Assembly: GCF_023155275.1 (NCBI RefSeq)
Contig: NZ_JALMUV010000013.1
Location: forward strand, 1-64,000
Origin: Streptomyces rhizoryzae
Lineage (GTDB): Bacteria; Actinomycetota; Actinomycetes; Streptomycetales; Streptomycetaceae
Reading direction: 5' to 3'
Length of the DNA stretch: 64,000 bases
The notes under the pieces were generated by a model, which was not told the origin of the DNA, searched no databases, and worked only from the letters and a program-made list of their open reading frames with translations. Made by a program: the position numbers and the translations under genes. Of the stretch, positions 61,153 to 64,000 are shown piece by piece (position 1 is the stretch's first letter; every line of letters starts with the position of its first letter).

Positions 61153-62018
61153 CCGCCGACCGGACGGACAGACCCGGCCCCGACCGCGTGGTGGTCCGCC
61201 GGCCCGGCCCCCGGGAGCTGCGGCCGGACCGCGCCCACCGCCGCCGGCGCGCCCTCGAAGTCGCCCTCGCGGTCGCCGTCCCGCTGCTGCTGGTCCTGTG
61301 GTGGCAGCTGGCCGCGGCCCGCTCCTGGATCGACGCCCGGGTCTACCCCGCGCCCGGCACGATCCTCGCGGACGGCTGGCACCGGGCGCTCGCCGGCGAC
61401 CTGTGGCCGGATGTCCGCGCCACGCTCCAGCGGGTGCTCGCCGGTTACGCCGCCGGCACCGCCGGCGGCTACCTGCTGGGCCTGCTGATGGGCTCGCTCT
61501 CCCTGGTCCGGGCCGCCCTGGAGCCGCTCCTGGACGCCCTGTACGTGGTCCCCAAACTGGCCCTGCTGCCGGTCTTCCTCAACATGTTCGGGCTCGGCGA
61601 GGGCCCGCAGATCGCCCTGGTGGCCGCCACCGTCTTCTTCTTCGTGTGGATCTCCACGATGGCCGCGGTGCTCGCCGTACCGGACGGCCACCGGGACGCC
61701 GGCCGGGTCTTCGGCGCGAACCGGTGGCAGATGTTCCGGCACGTCCTGCTGCCCGCGTCGCTGCCCGCCGTCCTCGTGGGCGCGCGGATCGCCGCGGGGG
61801 TCGCCGTCCTGGTGATCGTCGCCTCGGAGCAGATCGCCGCGGCCGACGGACTCGGCCACCTGATCTTCGACTCCCGGGCGCTGTTCCAGAACGACGTGAT
61901 GTTCACCGGCATCGTCTGCGTCGCCGTCCTGGGGGTGGTCTTCTCCGAACTGGTGCGGCTGGCCGGGCGGTTGCTCACCCCGTGGGCGCCGCGCGACCGC
62001 GGCCGCGGCCAGAGCTGA
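61149..62018 (+). CDS. NitT/TauT-type ABC transporter permease
   Basis: 289 aa with six membrane helices. RRALEVALAVAVPLLLVLWWQLAAARSW opens, and the EAA loop lies around AGRVFGANRWQMFRHVLLPASLPAVLVGARIA, which contacts the ATPase. It is coupled to the ATPase by a 4-nt overlap. Confidence 0.93.
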   Translation: MTADRTDRPGPDRVVVRRPGPRELRPDRAHRRRRALEVALAVAVPLLLVLWWQLAAARSWIDARVYPAPGTILADGWHRALAGDLWPDVRATLQRVLAGYAAGTAGGYLLGLLMGSLSLVRAALEPLLDALYVVPKLALLPVFLNMFGLGEGPQIALVAATVFFFVWISTMAAVLAVPDGHRDAGRVFGANRWQMFRHVLLPASLPAVLVGARIAAGVAVLVIVASEQIAAADGLGHLIFDSRALFQNDVMFTGIVCVAVLGVVFSELVRLAGRLLTPWAPRDRGRGQS

Positions 62019-62091
62019 CGCCCCGCCCGTACGCCGCCCCGGGCACCCCCAGGCCCCCGATCCCCGGTACACCGGCCCGCACGGAGGTCCC

Positions 62092-63249
62092 ATGCGCACC
62101 CGCCCCCGCCGTCCCGCCCGCCGTCCCCGCACCCGCCGTACCACCGCCGTCCTGGCCGCCGCCCTGGCCCTCAGCGCGGGCTGCGCGGCCGGGCCGGACA
62201 CCGCCGCCCCCGCCGCGCCCCGCACCATCAAGCCCGTACGCGGCTGCGGCGCCTCTTCCTGGACCGACCCCGCCGACCTCTCCCCCGGGCGCGCCCCGGC
62301 CCGCTGCGCCAGAGGGGCCCCGGCCCCCGTCCCGCTCACCGGGCACCGCACCCTGACGATCGCCACCGGCACCCTCACCGCCGAGTACACCGCACCGCTG
62401 CGGGTCGCCCTGGCCAAGGGCGAGTTCCGCAAGGAGGGCCTGGACGTCCGGCTCAAGGTGCTGCCGACCCCGGACGCCCTGCCGCTGCTGGCCCGGGGCG
62501 AGCTGGACGCGCTGTGGGCGGCCCCCGAGGCGGCCGTGGTCAACGGCGTGCACGGCGGCTTCGACATCCGCTGGGTGGCCGGGAACTTCTCCCCCGCCCC
62601 GGGTTCCCGCAGCGGCCTGTGGGTGCGGATCGAGAACGGGGAGCGCGCCTCGGCGGTCTCCCTCAAGGGCACCACGCTGGGCACCATGATCGGCAAGGGT
62701 TCGGTGATCATGTACCCGATGGCCAGGGCGTTCGCCGCACACGGCGCCGCCCTGGACGCGGTCACCTTCCGGCAGCTCGGCCCGGCCGACGTCCTCACCG
62801 CGCTGACCGGCGGCGGGGTGGACTCGGCCTGGCTGCTCGACCCCGTATGGCGCCAGGTCGACGGCAGCGCCCGGTACGCGTTCCTCGGCGGCCAGCCGCA
62901 GGGCGAACCGCTCGGCGGCGCGCTGTACGGCCCGAACCTCCTGACGAAGGACCCGGACGCCGGCGTCGCCCTCCTGCGCGCCTACGTCCGCACCGTCAAC
63001 ACCTACTTCGCCGGCGATTACAAGGCGGACAAGGCGTTCACCGGTGAGCTGGCGCGGCTGCTGGGCGTGGACCGGGCGGTCCTGGAGGCGGTGCCGGCGC
63101 TCCGGATGGACTGGGAGATCAGGAAGGGCACCACCGACCGCCTCCAGCGGGCCTACCGGGACGCGGGGGTGGTCAAGGGCGATCCGCTGCCGGAGAACCG
63201 GCTCGTCGACCGCCGGCTGTACGCGGAGGCGGTCGGGCACCGGATGTGA
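62092..63249 (+). CDS. ABC transporter substrate-binding lipoprotein
   Basis: 385 aa. A basic N-terminus (MRTRPRRPARRPRTRRT) and hydrophobic stretch end in LSAGC, the lipobox cysteine near 31. A Cys-containing spacer (VRGCGASSWTDPADLS) precedes the NMT1/SsuA-type fold: TIATGTLTAEYTAPLRVALAKGEFRKEGLDVRLKVLPTPDAL. The ligand is unknown. RBS GGAGG. Third gene of the transport operon. Confidence 0.92.
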   Translation: MRTRPRRPARRPRTRRTTAVLAAALALSAGCAAGPDTAAPAAPRTIKPVRGCGASSWTDPADLSPGRAPARCARGAPAPVPLTGHRTLTIATGTLTAEYTAPLRVALAKGEFRKEGLDVRLKVLPTPDALPLLARGELDALWAAPEAAVVNGVHGGFDIRWVAGNFSPAPGSRSGLWVRIENGERASAVSLKGTTLGTMIGKGSVIMYPMARAFAAHGAALDAVTFRQLGPADVLTALTGGGVDSAWLLDPVWRQVDGSARYAFLGGQPQGEPLGGALYGPNLLTKDPDAGVALLRAYVRTVNTYFAGDYKADKAFTGELARLLGVDRAVLEAVPALRMDWEIRKGTTDRLQRAYRDAGVVKGDPLPENRLVDRRLYAEAVGHRM

Positions 63250-63303
63250 GCCGCCGCACCGGACCGCGGCGGCCGGGGCCCCGGCGACCGGAGCGCGGAA
63301 ACA

Positions 63304-63337
63304 CCGAAGGCCCGGATCCTGGGATCCGGGCCTTCGG
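63304..63337. terminator. palindromic terminator between ABC operon and tRNA
   Basis: 16-bp arms (63304-63319 and 63322-63337) pair perfectly; the effective loop is CTGG. It follows the ABC operon and lies 7 bp beyond the tRNA 3' end on the opposite strand. Confidence 0.85.
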
Positions 63338-63344
63338 CTTGCAG

Positions 63345-63418
63345 TAGCGGGGACAGGATTTGAACCTGCGACCTCTGGGTTATGAGCCCAGCGAGCTACC
63401 GAGCTGCTCCACCCCGCG
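63345..63418 (-). tRNA. initiator tRNA-fMet (CAT)
   Basis: 74 nt without an encoded CCA. The anticodon loop is CTCATAA with three G-C pairs (GGG/CCC) closing it, the initiator hallmark. The acceptor begins CGCGGGG and ends CCCCGCT, leaving a C1:T72 mismatch at the top, another initiator trait. D-arm GGAGCAGCTCGGTAGCTC and T-loop GGTTCAAATCC are normal. Confidence 0.97.
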
Positions 63419-63533
63419 TCGTTGTGTCTCAACTTTAACCCCACCGCGACGACCAGCGCAAATCCGTTCCGGCGGCCCAGGAGCGGGGCGGGCGGGCCGC
63501 CCCCGGGCACGGGCCCGCGGGCCCGTGCCGCCG

Positions 63534-64000
63534 TTACGCGCTCAGCTCCTCCTGGAGCGCCGTCCGCAGCCGGGCCGCCCGCTCGGCGACCTCCGGCGGC
63601 CCCAGCTCCACCGCCCGGGCGCACCACCGCTGCGCCTCGGCGAGCGCCCCGCGCCGGGCCGCGATCAGCGCCAGCCGCAGCGCCGCCCGGCCGTGGCCGC
63701 GCTCGGCGGCCCGCTGCCACCACAGGGCGGCCTCCGGGAGGCTGCCCTCCCGGGCCAGCAGCAGCCCGAGGTTGAAGGCGCCGTTGCGGCTGCCGGCCTC
63801 GGCCGCCTCGCGGTACCACGCCGCGGCCTCGGTGGCGTCCCCGCGAGCCGCCGCGAACATGCCAACCCGGACCTGGGCCCGGCGGTGCCCCTGCCGGGCC
63901 GCCCGCTCGTACCACTGCCGGCTCTCGTCGTCCCCGGACCGCTCGCCGTCCGCCTCCGCGGCCCGGCGGTCGAGCAGGTCGGCGAGCCGGAACGCGGCCT
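63534..64000 (-). CDS. Sel1/TPR-repeat protein, 5' part beyond window
   Basis: At least 155 aa; the frame continues unbroken to the window edge, so the start is missing. Sel1-like repeats appear: SRQWYERAARQGHRRAQVRVGM, AAAWYREAAEAGSRNGAFNLGLLL and ALWWQRAAERGHGRAALRLALI. These form alpha-solenoids for protein contacts. The function cannot be inferred. Codon use is normal for the window. Confidence 0.88.
   Translation of the reverse strand, partial: AAFRLADLLDRRAAEADGERSGDDESRQWYERAARQGHRRAQVRVGMFAAARGDATEAAAWYREAAEAGSRNGAFNLGLLLAREGSLPEAALWWQRAAERGHGRAALRLALIAARRGALAEAQRWCARAVELGPPEVAERAARLRTALQEELSA

Overview
This window is chromosomal DNA from a Streptomyces or a very close relative. GC is high throughout, with strong third-position GC bias and many GTG starts. 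It also carries genus markers: the das chitooligosaccharide locus, sigR-rsrA, sigH with its anti-sigma factor, wblE, sodN-sodX, catR-katA and hisN. From memory of the S. coelicolor chromosome, the order sodN ... sigH ... wblE ... nagB-dasDCBA-dasR ... nrdAB ... sigR-rsrA ... aroA-rsgA ... hisN matches the SCO52xx stretch. This is therefore mostly conserved core chromosome with small lineage-specific insertions. No IS element, prophage, CRISPR array or biosynthetic gene cluster was seen.

Layout. 0-6 kb: SAM methyltransferase, CGNR regulator, nickel superoxide dismutase with its maturation protease (sodN/sodX), the LysR regulator/snapalysin pair (snpR/snpA), and a crcB-DUF190-crcB fluoride channel operon. 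6-18 kb: GntR-MFS operon, CorA, a WYL regulator with its palindrome, the copper ATPase copA behind a CsoR-type operator, a KAS III-like enzyme, glutaminase, an AraC regulator and a PLP enzyme. 18-27 kb: sodium/proton antiporter beside a UBP zinc-finger protein, acetyltransferase, the stress pair prsH-sigH, a lipid kinase, wblE, a PdtaS-like histidine kinase, and a TetR/SDR pair with a duplicated operator. 28-35 kb: nagB, dasD, dasC, dasB, dasA and dasR, with clear DasR sites (dre). 35-44 kb: DUF3311/MctP carboxylate symporter, a Uma2 nuclease-like gene, NrdR boxes plus a cobalamin riboswitch ahead of nrdAB, a penicillin-binding protein with an eroded transpeptidase site, and peptide deformylase. 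44-50 kb: TPR protein, two membrane HD-domain proteins, rsrA and sigR with a sigma-R promoter. 50-64 kb: hydrolase, SRAP protein, M50-like protease, aroA-rsgA, a guanidinium-type SMR exporter opposed by a TetR gene, hisN, a CBS protein, katA/catR, a NitT/TauT-type ABC transporter, the initiator tRNA, and a Sel1-repeat gene cut by the window end.

How the genes work together. Redox and metal stress dominate: NiSOD, CopA, catalase/CatR, SigR-RsrA, SigH, WblE and aerobic ribonucleotide reductase. The second theme is aminosugar sensing. DasABC imports chitooligosaccharide, DasD and NagB process it, and DasR represses through dre sites. A previously unlinked gene, the PdtaS-like histidine kinase, also has a near-perfect dre site 70 bp upstream. 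Other notable points are a seven-codon mini-ORF bridging prsH and sigH by 4-nt overlaps on both sides, a bifunctional PBP whose SxN and KTG motifs are lost in frame, a CRP-like site before wblE, a duplicated symmetric site flanking snpR, and two convergent gene pairs whose coding ends overlap.
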